This document shows, one piece after another, positions 9,001 through 17,476 of a stretch of DNA of 64,000 bases (positions are counted from its first letter, which is position 1; each line of letters starts with the position of its first letter). A program made the translations under genes and the position numbers. The stretch is taken from NCBI GenBank assembly GCA_024363285.1, contig AP024710.1:1105163-1169162 (forward strand), given 5' to 3'. Source of the stretch: Leptolinea sp. HRD-7. Lineage in GTDB: Bacteria > Chloroflexota > Anaerolineae > Anaerolineales > Anaerolineaceae. A model generated the notes under the pieces. It searched no databases and was not told where the DNA came from. It worked only from the letters and a program-made list of their open reading frames with translations.

Positions 9001-9716
9001 AGAAATACGGGTTGAAAGCAGACGCAGCCGCCGATGGGAGTGAAGCACTGAAGATGCTGGAGAACATCGCTTACGATCTTGTGTTGATGGATGTTCAAAT
9101 GCCGGTGATGGATGGTTTTGAGGCTACACGTCACATTCGCGACCCTCATTCCAGTGTCTTAAATCACACCATTCCTGTTATCGCGATGACGGCAAACGCT
9201 TTACAGGGAGACCGGGAACTATGTCTGGAAGCCGGTATGAATGATTATGTTTCCAAACCGATCGAACCGCAAAAACTGATCGAAGCTCTGGAACGGTGGC
9301 TGCCGGTGGAGCGTATTCATTCAAAATCCGGAGATAAGTTCGATGATGCACATCAAAATAAACCTTTGCCCGAAGATAATCGTTCTATTTTTGACCGTGA
9401 AGCCTTGTTGAATCGTTTGATGGGCGATGAAGAACTGATCCGTGATGTGATCGCCACATATATTCAAGAAATTCCGTCATTGGTCAGCCAGTTGAAAACC
9501 AGCCTGGCTGCTGGTGATGTGAAAACCTCTGAGCGGTTAGTGCATACCATTAAAGGCTCATCAGCCAACCTTGGAGCAGAAGCTTTAAGGGGTGTAGCGG
9601 CAAACCTTGAAAAATTTACAAAATCCGGTGAATTGGATCTTGTTAAAGCCGGCATTGACAGCCTGGAAAAAGAATTTGATCGCCTGAAACCATTGCTCTT
9701 AAAAGAGCAGAAATAA
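6090..9716 (+). CDS. Hybrid sensor histidine kinase, PAS(4)-HisKA-HATPase-REC-REC-HPt
   Basis: About 1208 residues if started at ATG 6090, just after GGATGG. A longer frame opens at 6000 but would overlap the SD-led small ORF. No membrane segment is visible, so it should sense a cytoplasmic signal. Order: four PAS domains (to ~residue 510), HisKA with SHEIRTPMNG (phospho-His556), HATPase with GTGLGLAISKQL, receiver 1 (Asp847 in LDMHMPGMDG), receiver 2 (Asp1001 in MDVQMPVMDG) and an HPt domain with HTIKGSSANLG (His1152). The complete His-Asp-His relay implies a phosphorelay to a separate regulator, none of which is adjacent. Confidence 0.93.
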   Translation: MMERISAKTDPSKKNRMETSFTINDQGIIINNIHEAIVIVQNEKIVSCNLKTLELTGYSEEELLSKNIFDLIFPDDREMICQRNEKRINGQEIKTNSQFRLQTLGRGNVWVEMYSVKTTWKSMPASLNFITDISQKKATEEALNKTDALYRSILNASPDDITITDLDGKIRMISPAGYKLFGYDREVDFTGKSIYDFLVPEDVDLARLEIAGIQNGQSSGSLEYKGRKADGSIFDLETNTDVIRDENGNPTGILFIIRDISNRKRIEAELYKWANLFLHAEWGVTAESAEGYRFEMMNPAYARMHGYTVDEMRDMSILDVLTPESRKRVPAMIEKIHETGHCQFEAKHVRKDGTIFPVWVDSTAIKDSTGKVLFRAVNVMDISDRKRSEKILDIEQTLMNNLMNSIPDKIYFKDLESRFIRINKAAAKLMHVGDPEDAVGHTDFDYFTEEHARPAYEDEQWIIKTGQSIIKEEKETIANEPDRWVKTIKLPLLDRNGNIIGTFGTSSDITDQKSMMEILQETNRQLEESTIKANDLAVQAEMANVAKSEFLANMSHEIRTPMNGVIGMTGLLLETNLDEEQQRYTEIIRSSGETLLTLINDILDFSKIEAGKLELEILNFNLHSLLDDFAAALAVRANEKNLEFICAADPDVPALLMGDPGRLRQILTNLTGNALKFTEHGEVSVHARCVERDDKEVKILFSVKDTGIGIPENKLGILFNKFTQVDSSTTRQYGGTGLGLAISKQLSELMGGEIGVKSEAGKGSEFWFTVRLKLQPENSQNTLPVMANLNGVKVLVVDDNATNREMLVIRMNSWGMKPFEAADGPSAYRAMAEAYDEKDPFDIAVLDMHMPGMDGVMLAQIIKGDSRLCNTPLVLLTSMGERGDARRFENIGFAGYLVKPLRHLDLYNVLSVTLATHRGTSECGVVNPEFHPIVTSHSAREAVRITVDPNTRLLLVEDNIINQQVAMGILKKYGLKADAAADGSEALKMLENIAYDLVLMDVQMPVMDGFEATRHIRDPHSSVLNHTIPVIAMTANALQGDRELCLEAGMNDYVSKPIEPQKLIEALERWLPVERIHSKSGDKFDDAHQNKPLPEDNRSIFDREALLNRLMGDEELIRDVIATYIQEIPSLVSQLKTSLAAGDVKTSERLVHTIKGSSANLGAEALRGVAANLEKFTKSGELDLVKAGIDSLEKEFDRLKPLLLKEQK

Positions 9717-9728
9717 CCCGGGAACCGA

Positions 9729-10550
9729 TCAGAGGTTGTGCCGGAGTTGGATGAAACGGGCTACACCGTCGTCTTCGCAGCTTTCGATCAATCCATTAGC
9801 GATCTTACGGGCGTCTTCCGTTCCATTACGTGGGGCAAAGCAATAATCAGCGGCTTCCATCATGCCAACATCATTCGAACTGTTACCGAATACGGTCAGT
9901 TCGGTAGCGTGTGTCTTCTTTTTTAATTTCAATGCCGCGTTTGCTTTGCTCACGGAGTGGTCATAGACCTCCAGGCAATAAAAGTTGTTGAACGGATAAT
10001 AGATCGTCTCCAGATCAGCCATTTTTTGAACATGCTCATACACCGGCGCCATTTTCTCTTGGGAGCCGATAGCTGCCACGCACATGGCTTTATGGTTTTT
10101 CACTGCTTCCACAAGAATAGGAACCTGAGTGATTTCATCACAGGCTTCATACGCGCGTTGACTCAAATAAAAGGCATCTGCTTCTGATGGTGGTTGGGTG
10201 TGGAAAATGTTGATCTTTTCATGAGCGAACACATATAACAATGTGTGGCAATCATGTGCGGCAAAAACCGCCTCGATTTCGGGGAGCAGGGTAGTGTCTA
10301 TCGGTTTGACATCATGGTATTTTCCGGTATCAAAGGAATACAGGCATACACCGTTCATGATGATACCGGGAACCGTTAGATTTAATTCAGCCAATACCCT
10401 TTCACAACCAAAAGCCATGCAGGATGTGGCAATCGTAAACAGCCCTCCATTCGCGATATATCGGTTTATCACATCTATCGAAAACGGGCTGATCTTCCGT
10501 GCTGAATTCAGTACTAATTCATCCAGATCAGAGATATACAGGATTCTCAT
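9729..10550 (-). CDS. HAD superfamily hydrolase, Cof-like
   Basis: About 273 residues from ATG 10550; an in-frame TTG at 10559 is an alternative and neither has a clear SD. N-terminal ISDLDELV holds the nucleophile and acid Asp pair of HAD enzymes, although the usual DxDGT is DLDEL here. The late motif reads GNSSNDVGMM where GDxxND is usual, replacing the first metal-binding Asp by Asn. Cof-type HADs dephosphorylate sugar phosphates and similar small molecules. It begins directly after the stop of exported paralog B and probably depends on its transcript. Confidence 0.82.
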   Translation of the reverse strand: MRILYISDLDELVLNSARKISPFSIDVINRYIANGGLFTIATSCMAFGCERVLAELNLTVPGIIMNGVCLYSFDTGKYHDVKPIDTTLLPEIEAVFAAHDCHTLLYVFAHEKINIFHTQPPSEADAFYLSQRAYEACDEITQVPILVEAVKNHKAMCVAAIGSQEKMAPVYEHVQKMADLETIYYPFNNFYCLEVYDHSVSKANAALKLKKKTHATELTVFGNSSNDVGMMEAADYCFAPRNGTEDARKIANGLIESCEDDGVARFIQLRHNL

Positions 10551-10560
10551 AGTATTCAAA

Positions 10561-11583
10561 TCAATACAAATTTATCCCGGGAATATTGGGAGGAGGCGGC
10601 ACGTCTGTCGGGCTAGATCCTCTAGCCGGCGGGGGACTGTAATCGGGGCACAGGCCAACCATGGTTTTATCCGGTTTAAAGCCGGATGGCATCCGGCAGG
10701 TATTATCCACACCCCATAGTTCTTTGAGGGGATAGTTCTTCAAGTCGGTTTTAATGGGAAAACCGGCTTGTTCGAGGGTGAAATGGTCATTGAAATCGAA
10801 GAGTGACCAGTTCAACATGCCCTCATCAGTCCAGGGGAGCCAGACAAATCCGCCTTTCTCACCGCCGGTCAGAGTATTCTTGAACGCGATCAATACTACC
10901 GCTGGATCGACTTTTGAGCGTTTTGACCATGCCAGATCGGGGTCATCACCTTTGCCATCATCAAAAATGGTTTCGTAATATCCGCGCCCTTCCGATAGTT
11001 CAGGGTCGGGTTTGACGGCAATCTTTCCACCAATATTAAAATCTGGCGCTGTTAGTACCCTAACTGATTTTGTAGACCATTCGGTACTTTCAGGCAAACC
11101 GGTAACGACCAGGTAGTCACCCCGATTATCCAGGTTTGTATCCAATTCAACCATGAAATGCGGCTGAGAACTGGGAACTGCCGCAAATGGACGGTCTACT
11201 TTGAACAAAACATAGACCCACAACGGATCCTCTCGACTTAATTGAACAGTGACCAGGTCAACCAGCGGCATGTAGTTCATTTTCTGGTCAAATGGACGTT
11301 CAAACCGCCCGAGGTTGAAATCATCGCCGCCATATGCCTCCTTTTTAGGCGCGGTGTTTTCATTCACCTGGTCATGTACGGTCTGGTAAACCTTGCCGAT
11401 CGGCCCGCCGGGTAAGTCAACATGAACGATCTCGGGGGTAAATGTGACAGCAGGCTCAGGCGACGCTGTGGGTGTGGGTATTTCCGGTGTGGGTGATGGT
11501 TGAATTTTGTTGAGCGGCATATTGCACCCATACAGAGCTACCAGGGAGATCAGAATACTGGAAAAATACAGTAACCTTCGCAT
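10561..11583 (-). CDS. Exported lipoprotein, ERPFD/HDQ family, paralog B
   Basis: 340 residues from ATG 11583, chosen because GGGAGG lies 6 nt upstream; the open frame extends further without an SD. Signal peptide with lipobox LYGC, then a Pro/Thr linker. It shares with paralog A the HDQ, GGDDF, FERPFD, DTNLDNRGD, IAFKNTLTGGEKGGF, FNDHFT and VDNTCR...GLCP blocks and is its closest relative in the window. The C-terminus is Pro-rich without the Cys tail of A. It has its own promoter and is followed at once by the HAD gene. Function unknown; predicted to sit on the outer face of the membrane. Confidence 0.9.
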   Translation of the reverse strand: MRRLLYFSSILISLVALYGCNMPLNKIQPSPTPEIPTPTASPEPAVTFTPEIVHVDLPGGPIGKVYQTVHDQVNENTAPKKEAYGGDDFNLGRFERPFDQKMNYMPLVDLVTVQLSREDPLWVYVLFKVDRPFAAVPSSQPHFMVELDTNLDNRGDYLVVTGLPESTEWSTKSVRVLTAPDFNIGGKIAVKPDPELSEGRGYYETIFDDGKGDDPDLAWSKRSKVDPAVVLIAFKNTLTGGEKGGFVWLPWTDEGMLNWSLFDFNDHFTLEQAGFPIKTDLKNYPLKELWGVDNTCRMPSGFKPDKTMVGLCPDYSPPPARGSSPTDVPPPPNIPGINLY

Positions 11584-11637
11584 ATATTGCCTCCCGGACA
11601 TGCGACTCAAAACAATATCCCCCGACTGGATAATTTC

Positions 11638-11666
11638 ACTATAAATTAACCACCGATATAATTCAA
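11638..11666 (-). promoter_or_regulatory. Promoter of paralog B
   Basis: Minus-strand TTGAAT (11661-11666), 17-nt spacer, TATAGT (11638-11643) followed by GAAA. It gives a leader of about 50 nt and matches the promoter of paralog A in spacing and -10 sequence. Confidence 0.75.
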
Positions 11667-11707
11667 CCGGCAATTTATTATCATGTCTTTTTTTTCGGAC
11701 GATGAAA

Positions 11708-11733
11708 TAAAAAACCTCCGATTTTCGGAGGTT
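11708..11733 (-). terminator. Terminator of the PRC-barrel gene
   Basis: Perfect 9-bp stem (11725-11733 with 11713-11721), 3-nt loop and a T-run on the minus strand, directly after the stop at 11741. Confidence 0.9.
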
Positions 11734-11740
11734 ATCTTCG

Positions 11741-12253
11741 TTAGAGGGTGGAAATTCCCTTTGATTCTGCTTCTGAAAGGTTGGCTATCATGGGTTTTTC
11801 CGGTCCTCCCAGATCGGTAATGGCTTCGCGTACGATGGTTTTCTTATCAGCCAGCGGTCCCTGCGCGAAGACTTTCGCGAGCGAGAAACCGAGAACACGT
11901 CCCTGCCCATCAAGAATGACGTCATCTACCGTGCAGAGTTTTGTGCCCCCTTCCGTCTGGATTTCTCGTCCGCGCAGATCATTGGTCAGAGTGAAAGATA
12001 CAGAATCGTTGATCTCATCCAATGGTTTGACCACGTCAGATCCAGAGACAAGCCAGGCATCTACCCCAATGACCTGGACGTCATCTCTGGCAACAGCCAG
12101 AGACTTGCGGTTAATGATACCTTCGGTTCCTGCAAAAACAGCAGCCACATGGGTCATATCACGATCAAGGTATAACCCTTTTATTTCTCCCAGGTCTTTT
12201 CCCTCGGTCAGGCTGATTAAGGGCTTCCCGTTTTGTTCTTTTGCGGTGATCAT
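11741..12253 (-). CDS. PRC-barrel domain protein
   Basis: 170 residues from ATG 12253, which has GGAGG 4 nt upstream; a GTG at 12256 is too close to that site. Two PRC-barrel-like halves are visible: the first around LGEIKGLYLDRDMTHVAAV, the second around CTVDDVILDGQGRVLGFSL. PRC barrels are small beta-barrel adaptors found in photosynthetic reaction-centre subunit H, RimM and many short stress proteins. No catalytic residues are expected. The gene is monocistronic with its own terminator. Its partner is unknown. Confidence 0.8.
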   Translation of the reverse strand: MITAKEQNGKPLISLTEGKDLGEIKGLYLDRDMTHVAAVFAGTEGIINRKSLAVARDDVQVIGVDAWLVSGSDVVKPLDEINDSVSFTLTNDLRGREIQTEGGTKLCTVDDVILDGQGRVLGFSLAKVFAQGPLADKKTIVREAITDLGGPEKPMIANLSEAESKGISTL

Positions 12254-12365
12254 CACGCCTCCAGAAGATGGTGAGTTATCATAATCGTACCACTATTGGT
12301 TTTTGGCTATCGAAGTCACCTGGCCATACACATATACGGCGGCAGGCGATAAGGGTTTCGTCCGG

Positions 12366-13220
12366 TCAGTCTTTTTTGTGTATGTAAACTACCGGTCCGA
12401 TAAGCACAACATCCAGCAGCGCCCGCAGCCACAACGGCGGGTAAGAGAATGTGAGCAGTATCAACACACCAACAGACAGTAGTCCGATTGCCAGCGGGAC
12501 TTCCCACCTCGGGTGGTTGACATACCGGATGGCGGCCAATATTCCCGCCGCCAGCGCAATGAGCCATGCGGTTATCTCGAAGACGGTAACCACAGGCGAG
12601 TAGGGAATACCTTCCGCCCGCTGTTTCACGGTATCCAATGCTTTCAATTCCATCACAACATCGGGGATTTCGATGAGTGTCAGTACCGGGGCAGGAAGTG
12701 CGTTTTTATCAAAGCTTTCGCGGATGACAAGGCGGGTTTGCCCGCTTCCCGCGGGGATCAACCCCAATGTAAAGCTCCAAACCGGTTTTCCATCAGGGTC
12801 ACTGGATTGCCAGCCAAACCATTTCGGCTTCTCAATGATGCTGATGAAGCTGGTGCATGTACCGGCAGCCATACAAATCGGGTCACCGATGGCCGGAGAT
12901 TGGTATTCCGGAAGAATACTGTCGGCTGTGTGGATATTGAATCCAAAGATATTTTCCAGCCAGTCATAGCTGTACCAACCGCCGCGGCCCTGTCCCCATT
13001 GCACGATCCAAGGCCATATATCTTCCGGCGCGGCGCTGATCGTGATGGCGCGAGTCCAGCGTTGCCCATCCAGGTCACCGGGCATGCTCATTGCCACTTC
13101 ACTGTCGGTCGCGCCCCAGCGAAGATGAAAAGGTCGGATAAACATGTAGCCGATAACCAGAAGCACAAGAACGATCCCAATTCCAACCAGTATCCGTTTG
13201 CGTTTTGAAAATTCCATCAT
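12366..13220 (-). CDS. SRPBCC-fold membrane protein
   Basis: About 284 residues when started at the ATG pair 13220/13217 that follows AGGAG; a longer frame to 13313 lacks an SD. One N-terminal membrane helix, then a ~150-residue segment resembling the START/SRPBCC fold (TRAITISAAPEDIWPWIVQWG, YSYDWLENIFG, later SFTLGLIPAGSGQTRLVIRE), then about three C-terminal membrane helices. SRPBCC domains bind hydrophobic ligands in a deep pocket. Homologs with this layout are usually annotated only by fold. Ligand unknown; location is the cytoplasmic membrane. Confidence 0.7.
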   Translation of the reverse strand: MMEFSKRKRILVGIGIVLVLLVIGYMFIRPFHLRWGATDSEVAMSMPGDLDGQRWTRAITISAAPEDIWPWIVQWGQGRGGWYSYDWLENIFGFNIHTADSILPEYQSPAIGDPICMAAGTCTSFISIIEKPKWFGWQSSDPDGKPVWSFTLGLIPAGSGQTRLVIRESFDKNALPAPVLTLIEIPDVVMELKALDTVKQRAEGIPYSPVVTVFEITAWLIALAAGILAAIRYVNHPRWEVPLAIGLLSVGVLILLTFSYPPLWLRALLDVVLIGPVVYIHKKD

Positions 13221-13467
13221 AATCTCCTGCCGGTAAGATGCTATAAATTCTAACGGATAAAGAATGGAATTGCGGGATTTCTCGATTTGCGCTGAGTCAA
13301 ATAGAGAAATCATGCCTGGTGGCTCAATCCGGGAAGTTCTTGCGAGTGTTCGTTTAAAAAAGAAATCTTTTGGTTATATTAATCGACCGAATCCCGATTG
13401 ATCTTTTCCATCAAACCCGGCGGGAACGCTCTGTACAACAGTCTATCAAATAGCCGTCTTGATATGT

Positions 13468-13872
13468 TTACGGAAGGCTTTCGAGCCATTTCAATGCTTC
13501 ATCGGGATCGTGAAAATATTTTGCCGTCAGTCCTAATCGGGCAAAATCTTTCATTAGATTTTCCATGGTCACTTTCGCGAGAATCCCTTCGGGCTGTACA
13601 ATAGCCCAGTATTTCCATCCCGCCTGCAGAGTGACCGGCAGCCAGTTCTTTTGCCCCCACTCTATATCAACCGCGCTGACAACCGGATTCTTGCGGTCAT
13701 CGGAAAGCCATTTTGTTGCCCCGTATTTCTTCAGTGTTTCTGTTCCTTTAAGCAGGAACGCGCGATAAACTTCACCATAGATAAACTTATGATATTCATG
13801 GTGCACTATTTTTGATTCCGGGTGGTAATACATTGTTCCATAATTGTTCTGCTCAATAATTATTACAGACAT
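13468..13872 (-). CDS. STAS/SEC14-like (SpoIIAA-like) cytoplasmic protein
   Basis: 134 residues from ATG 13872, preceded by GGAGGG; the longer frame starts with TTG at 13896 without an SD. The sequence has the look of stand-alone STAS/SEC14 proteins: a central HKFIYGEVYRAFLLKGTETL helix region, KWLSDDRKN, and an end reading FHDPDEALKWLESL. Such proteins are thought to bind nucleotides or small lipids or serve as switch partners; no biochemical role is shown here. Monocistronic, in a region of miscellaneous envelope and signalling genes. Confidence 0.65.
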   Translation of the reverse strand: MSVIIIEQNNYGTMYYHPESKIVHHEYHKFIYGEVYRAFLLKGTETLKKYGATKWLSDDRKNPVVSAVDIEWGQKNWLPVTLQAGWKYWAIVQPEGILAKVTMENLMKDFARLGLTAKYFHDPDEALKWLESLP

Positions 13873-14138
13873 AAATCCCTCCTTATTTTCACTCAATAAT
13901 GAAATCCTCTTCTATTATACTGAATATTTTTGGGGATTATTTTTCCCCCATTTTATTTAAGATAACCTCAATTTGTGAAAAAATGCCAATGGTTTTCATT
14001 TATGGCCTGTGATTGAGCTTACGTTTCTACATGAAATGATTATTGCAAAGTTGTTTGTTCACGGCAAATTAGACCAAATAGGCTGGTAAGGGGTTGCCAG
14101 GCGTTGAATGGTAACCTGTTGTTTCTCCATAAAAAGAA

Positions 14139-14144
14139 TACAAT
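14139..14144 (+). promoter_or_regulatory. -10 box placed for a leaderless transcript
   Basis: TACAAT at 14139-14144 lies exactly 6 nt before the ATG at 14151, and no SD is present, so transcription should begin at or next to the start codon. A weak -35 (CTGTTG near 14116) is possible. Confidence 0.5.
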
Positions 14145-14150
14145 AATGAA

Positions 14151-15353
14151 ATGACAACCAAAGCCGGAGTGACCGGATTAGCTGCCGGTCTGATCGCAAC
14201 GATCCTTTCATATCTTCTTTTTTCGATTTTCCATGAACCTGGGGGAATTGTTATTGCGTTCCTTCTTATGGAAGCGTTCCAGTTGATCCTGGCTGGAGCC
14301 GCGGGATTTGCGGCTGTACGCTGGAGTAAAGCCGCAAATCCCGGCCGTTGTGCGGCTTTAGGTGGACTGGCCGGTGCTATCGACGGTTCAATCCTCTTTT
14401 GCCTGTGGGGCGCGGCAGCGGCCAGCAGTACGTATCTATCCAACCAGTCGATGGCCGATCTGGTGCCCGTGGTCGTCAACCAGACAATGGATATGTTTCA
14501 AAATATATTCATTACATGCGGCCTTGCCGGGGCGTTTGGCGGCTGGCTGGCTTCTTCGCGCCGGTGGAGTACCCGTGATGATTTTGACATGGCCGATCCT
14601 CAAATGGCCATGAACGCATCCATCACCGCGCTGCCGGCATCCATTGTGGCGGCCGGGGTGGCGGCAGCCGTTTTCCCGCGGCTGGGTATCCTCACCGGTT
14701 ATGCTGGCGGCTTGCCGGGTTTATTGCCCACAGCCGCGTATGACAGGCCCCTTGAGGTGGCTTTGTTACTGGTACTGGTTTCGCATCTGGCCGTCACACT
14801 GGTGGTTCCGCACGAATCGCGCATGTCACAGCATTTGTGCGGCATGGATGAAGTCAAGATGGCCGCGTTTGTGGGCATTGGTGCCGCGCCATTGCTAGCA
14901 GGCCTGTTACTGGCTGTATATCCCGCCAGCCTCTCTCATTTCCCTGTATTGATCGTGGTGATACTCAGCGCGGGGATGAGCCTCGTATCAGTCTATTCTC
15001 TTTTTCATCTGGTGCTGCCCAAACGCGCGTCCTTTCCACCCCACCCCGAAGGTAACAGCAAGGCAGAAGCAATTCTGTTCGGATCCATAGCCAGTTCGGT
15101 GGCTTCACGCTTGATCCAATTATGCATTGGCTGCGGACTGATGATGGTGCTGCCGCTCTATGTCGCGGTCATTTCTGTACTTATTAATTTAAATTATCTC
15201 TACGGGGAGGTTCCGCCTGTTGGGTTATCCGCGGCTCAGGCATTGATCAGTACCGGATTGATGGCCGCGTCATCGGGGGTACTTATTTTGATTTATATGG
15301 TCTACCTGAACCTCGGCCGCTGGTTTAGCCGGAGAGGAAAACCAGCCGTGTAA
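14151..15353 (+). CDS. Polytopic membrane protein of unknown function
   Basis: 400 residues, very hydrophobic, roughly ten predicted membrane segments rich in Gly, Ala, Leu and Val. The protein seems built of a Gly/Ala-rich N-terminal half (AGLIATILSYLLF, AAVRWSKAANPGRCAALGG) and a C-terminal half of longer helices, with a short hydrophilic stretch near residue 300 (PPHPEGNSKAE). No transporter or enzyme motif is recognised. The start has no SD, and a -10 box lies 6 nt upstream, so leaderless translation is likely. It converges with the two-component pair that follows. Confidence 0.7.
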   Translation: MTTKAGVTGLAAGLIATILSYLLFSIFHEPGGIVIAFLLMEAFQLILAGAAGFAAVRWSKAANPGRCAALGGLAGAIDGSILFCLWGAAAASSTYLSNQSMADLVPVVVNQTMDMFQNIFITCGLAGAFGGWLASSRRWSTRDDFDMADPQMAMNASITALPASIVAAGVAAAVFPRLGILTGYAGGLPGLLPTAAYDRPLEVALLLVLVSHLAVTLVVPHESRMSQHLCGMDEVKMAAFVGIGAAPLLAGLLLAVYPASLSHFPVLIVVILSAGMSLVSVYSLFHLVLPKRASFPPHPEGNSKAEAILFGSIASSVASRLIQLCIGCGLMMVLPLYVAVISVLINLNYLYGEVPPVGLSAAQALISTGLMAASSGVLILIYMVYLNLGRWFSRRGKPAV

Positions 15354-15367
15354 CCGGTATTTCGCGT

Positions 15368-16744
15368 TCAGGCTTTCTTTTCCGGCGACGTTAAAGGAAG
15401 CCAGATAGTGAAGGATGCGCCTTTCCCTTCGATCGAACTGACTTCTATCGTTCCCCCGTGGTTGCGCACGATCCAGAACGCGATAGACAAACCCAACCCG
15501 AATCCACCGTGGGCACTCCGCTTGCGGCTCTTTTCACTGCGATAAAAACGTTCGAAAATATGTGGAAGGTCAACCGCCGGAATGCCGGCGCCGGTGTCGC
15601 TGATTACCACCTGCGCGCGCTCCCCTACTCTTCGAAGTGAAAGAGATACCCGTCCGCCAGGAGGGGTATATTGAACCGCGTTTCCGGCAATATTAAGAAA
15701 TACCTGTTTCAGGCGGTCCCGATCGCCGATGACCTGAATCTGGTCAATCTCATTGATCACAACGGTGATCCGATCGCCTGCCAGAGTACGCGCCTGTTGA
15801 AATACTTCGAGAAGTACGGTATCCAGTTCTACCGGAGACTGGTCCAGCGGCATGCGGCCCGATTCAGCCTGAGCGAGAAAGAGTAGATCACCAACCAGTC
15901 GGGTCAGACGGTCAACTTCGGCTTCAATACCGGAAAGTGATTCTTCATCCAGGGTTTTCATTTTGCGCATTAACCCCACGTTGCCTTTAATAACGGTCAA
16001 CGGGGTGCGTAGTTCATGACTGACATCCGCTAAAAAACGGCGTTGAGAAGTGAATAATTTCTCCATGCGGCCGAGAACCTGATTGAATGATTCAATCAAT
16101 TCACCCACCTCATCATTACGTACACCGGTGACCTGGATACGGCGTGAAAGGTCGTCCGCTTTTGTGATCTGGGTGGCTACCCGGGTGACTGTTGCCAGGG
16201 GAGCCAGTGCCTGCCCGTTGACAAACCAGGTCATCACTCCGGTAAGCACCATCGATAGAATGGTCAACAATATCAAAACCCCTGCCAGAACCTGCAGGGT
16301 GGCATCGAACAGGTTAAGATTTCTCCCGATTTGAAGCAGTCCGGCCGGTCCGCGCGCGTTTTTCAACGGGACAGTCAAAACCCGCATGTGTTTTCCCACA
16401 TCGCCGGTGGTATTGAAGACGGGAATATCCGAACGTAATTTCACCCGATCGAGGGGGTCTACATCACCGGCTGGCCTGGCCAGTTGAAGGGAGCGGTCAT
16501 TCCCCCAGACCTGAAAAACAATGTTCTCATCGGGCGTGAATGTATTGGCCGAGCGGGCATCAAACCGACCATTCGCGTTTACTCGCAACTTTAAGATCAG
16601 GTCATTGGCGTTTTTTGCCAACATAGAATCCATCTGGTCTAAAAGCGTGATAGAAACCAGACTGTACGCCAGTGAGCCAAAGAGTAAGAGAACACCCCCC
16701 AGAACCAGCGTATACAGTAGTGAGAGGCGTAAACGCAGCGACAT
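15368..16744 (-). CDS. Two-component sensor histidine kinase (HAMP type)
   Basis: 458 residues. Membrane helices near residues 8-30 and 150-175 bracket an extracytoplasmic sensor region of about 120 residues. Then HAMP, HisKA with FLADVSHELRTPLT (phospho-His243) and a HATPase domain with GFGLGLSIAFWIV. Together with the upstream regulator it forms a classic membrane two-component pair of the MprB/BaeS style. The regulator's TGA and this ATG share one base (TGATG), so the two are translationally coupled. The signal is not identifiable. Confidence 0.93.
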   Translation of the reverse strand: MSLRLRLSLLYTLVLGGVLLLFGSLAYSLVSITLLDQMDSMLAKNANDLILKLRVNANGRFDARSANTFTPDENIVFQVWGNDRSLQLARPAGDVDPLDRVKLRSDIPVFNTTGDVGKHMRVLTVPLKNARGPAGLLQIGRNLNLFDATLQVLAGVLILLTILSMVLTGVMTWFVNGQALAPLATVTRVATQITKADDLSRRIQVTGVRNDEVGELIESFNQVLGRMEKLFTSQRRFLADVSHELRTPLTVIKGNVGLMRKMKTLDEESLSGIEAEVDRLTRLVGDLLFLAQAESGRMPLDQSPVELDTVLLEVFQQARTLAGDRITVVINEIDQIQVIGDRDRLKQVFLNIAGNAVQYTPPGGRVSLSLRRVGERAQVVISDTGAGIPAVDLPHIFERFYRSEKSRKRSAHGGFGLGLSIAFWIVRNHGGTIEVSSIEGKGASFTIWLPLTSPEKKA

Positions 16745-17424
16745 CAGGGAGTTTCGCGCAGCACATACCCCACACCGCGTACAGTGTGGATCAGCCGCAT
16801 TTCGTCGCCTTCTTCCAGTTTTTGCCTTAAGTACCGGATGTACACATCCAGCACATTAGATTCTCCACCAAAGTCGTATCCCCAGACCCGGTCAAAGATC
16901 ATTTCCCGGGTAAGCACCTGACGTGGATGCCGAAGAAAAAGCTCCAGCAGGTCATATTCCTTGGCTGTCAGTGAGATCTGCCGGTTCTTTCGGCTTGCCT
17001 GACGGGTGGATGTATCCAGTTCCAGATCCATGAACGAGAGGACCTGAACGCGTTCTGTTTGGGTACGCCGTAATAAGGCACGGACATGCGCCAGTAGTTC
17101 ATCAAGTTCAAAGGGCTTGACCATGTAATCATCCGCGCCTGAATCCAACCCATGAATACGGTCAGAGATGGTATCTTTGGCCGTTAACATCAAAATCAAT
17201 TGGTTACCGCTGCCGGCACGCAACCTCTGGCAGACTTCCAGACCGTCCATACCGGGGAGCATCAGATCCAAAATAACAAGATCTGGATGGTTATCGCGAG
17301 CCATCACCAGTCCAGATTCACCATCCAGAGCGGCATCCACCTGGTACCCTTCAAAGGTTAGACCCCGGCGGAGCACCTTGACGATCGCTTCATCGTCTTC
17401 AATGATCAAGATGCGTTCTTTCAT
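16744..17424 (-). CDS. OmpR-family response regulator
   Basis: 226 residues. Receiver domain with IIEDDE and phospho-acceptor Asp53 in [11 protein letters not shown], the Thr in MLTAKD and Lys in VKPFE; then an OmpR/PhoB winged-helix domain ([14 protein letters not shown] ... [18 protein letters not shown]). It should bind DNA as a dimer when phosphorylated by the downstream kinase. A very strong GGAGGAGGG lies 3 nt before the ATG. First gene of the two-gene operon. Confidence 0.95.
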   Translation of the reverse strand: MKERILIIEDDEAIVKVLRRGLTFEGYQVDAALDGESGLVMARDNHPDLVILDLMLPGMDGLEVCQRLRAGSGNQLILMLTAKDTISDRIHGLDSGADDYMVKPFELDELLAHVRALLRRTQTERVQVLSFMDLELDTSTRQASRKNRQISLTAKEYDLLELFLRHPRQVLTREMIFDRVWGYDFGGESNVLDVYIRYLRQKLEEGDEMRLIHTVRGVGYVLRETP

Positions 17425-17476
17425 AGACCCTCCTCCTGAATACTATAACATACCCGGTATGAATAAAATGGGATAT

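Noticed and set aside
12513..13208. Plus-strand ORF of 231 codons
   Set aside because: Antisense to the SRPBCC membrane protein; no SD and no domain resemblance.
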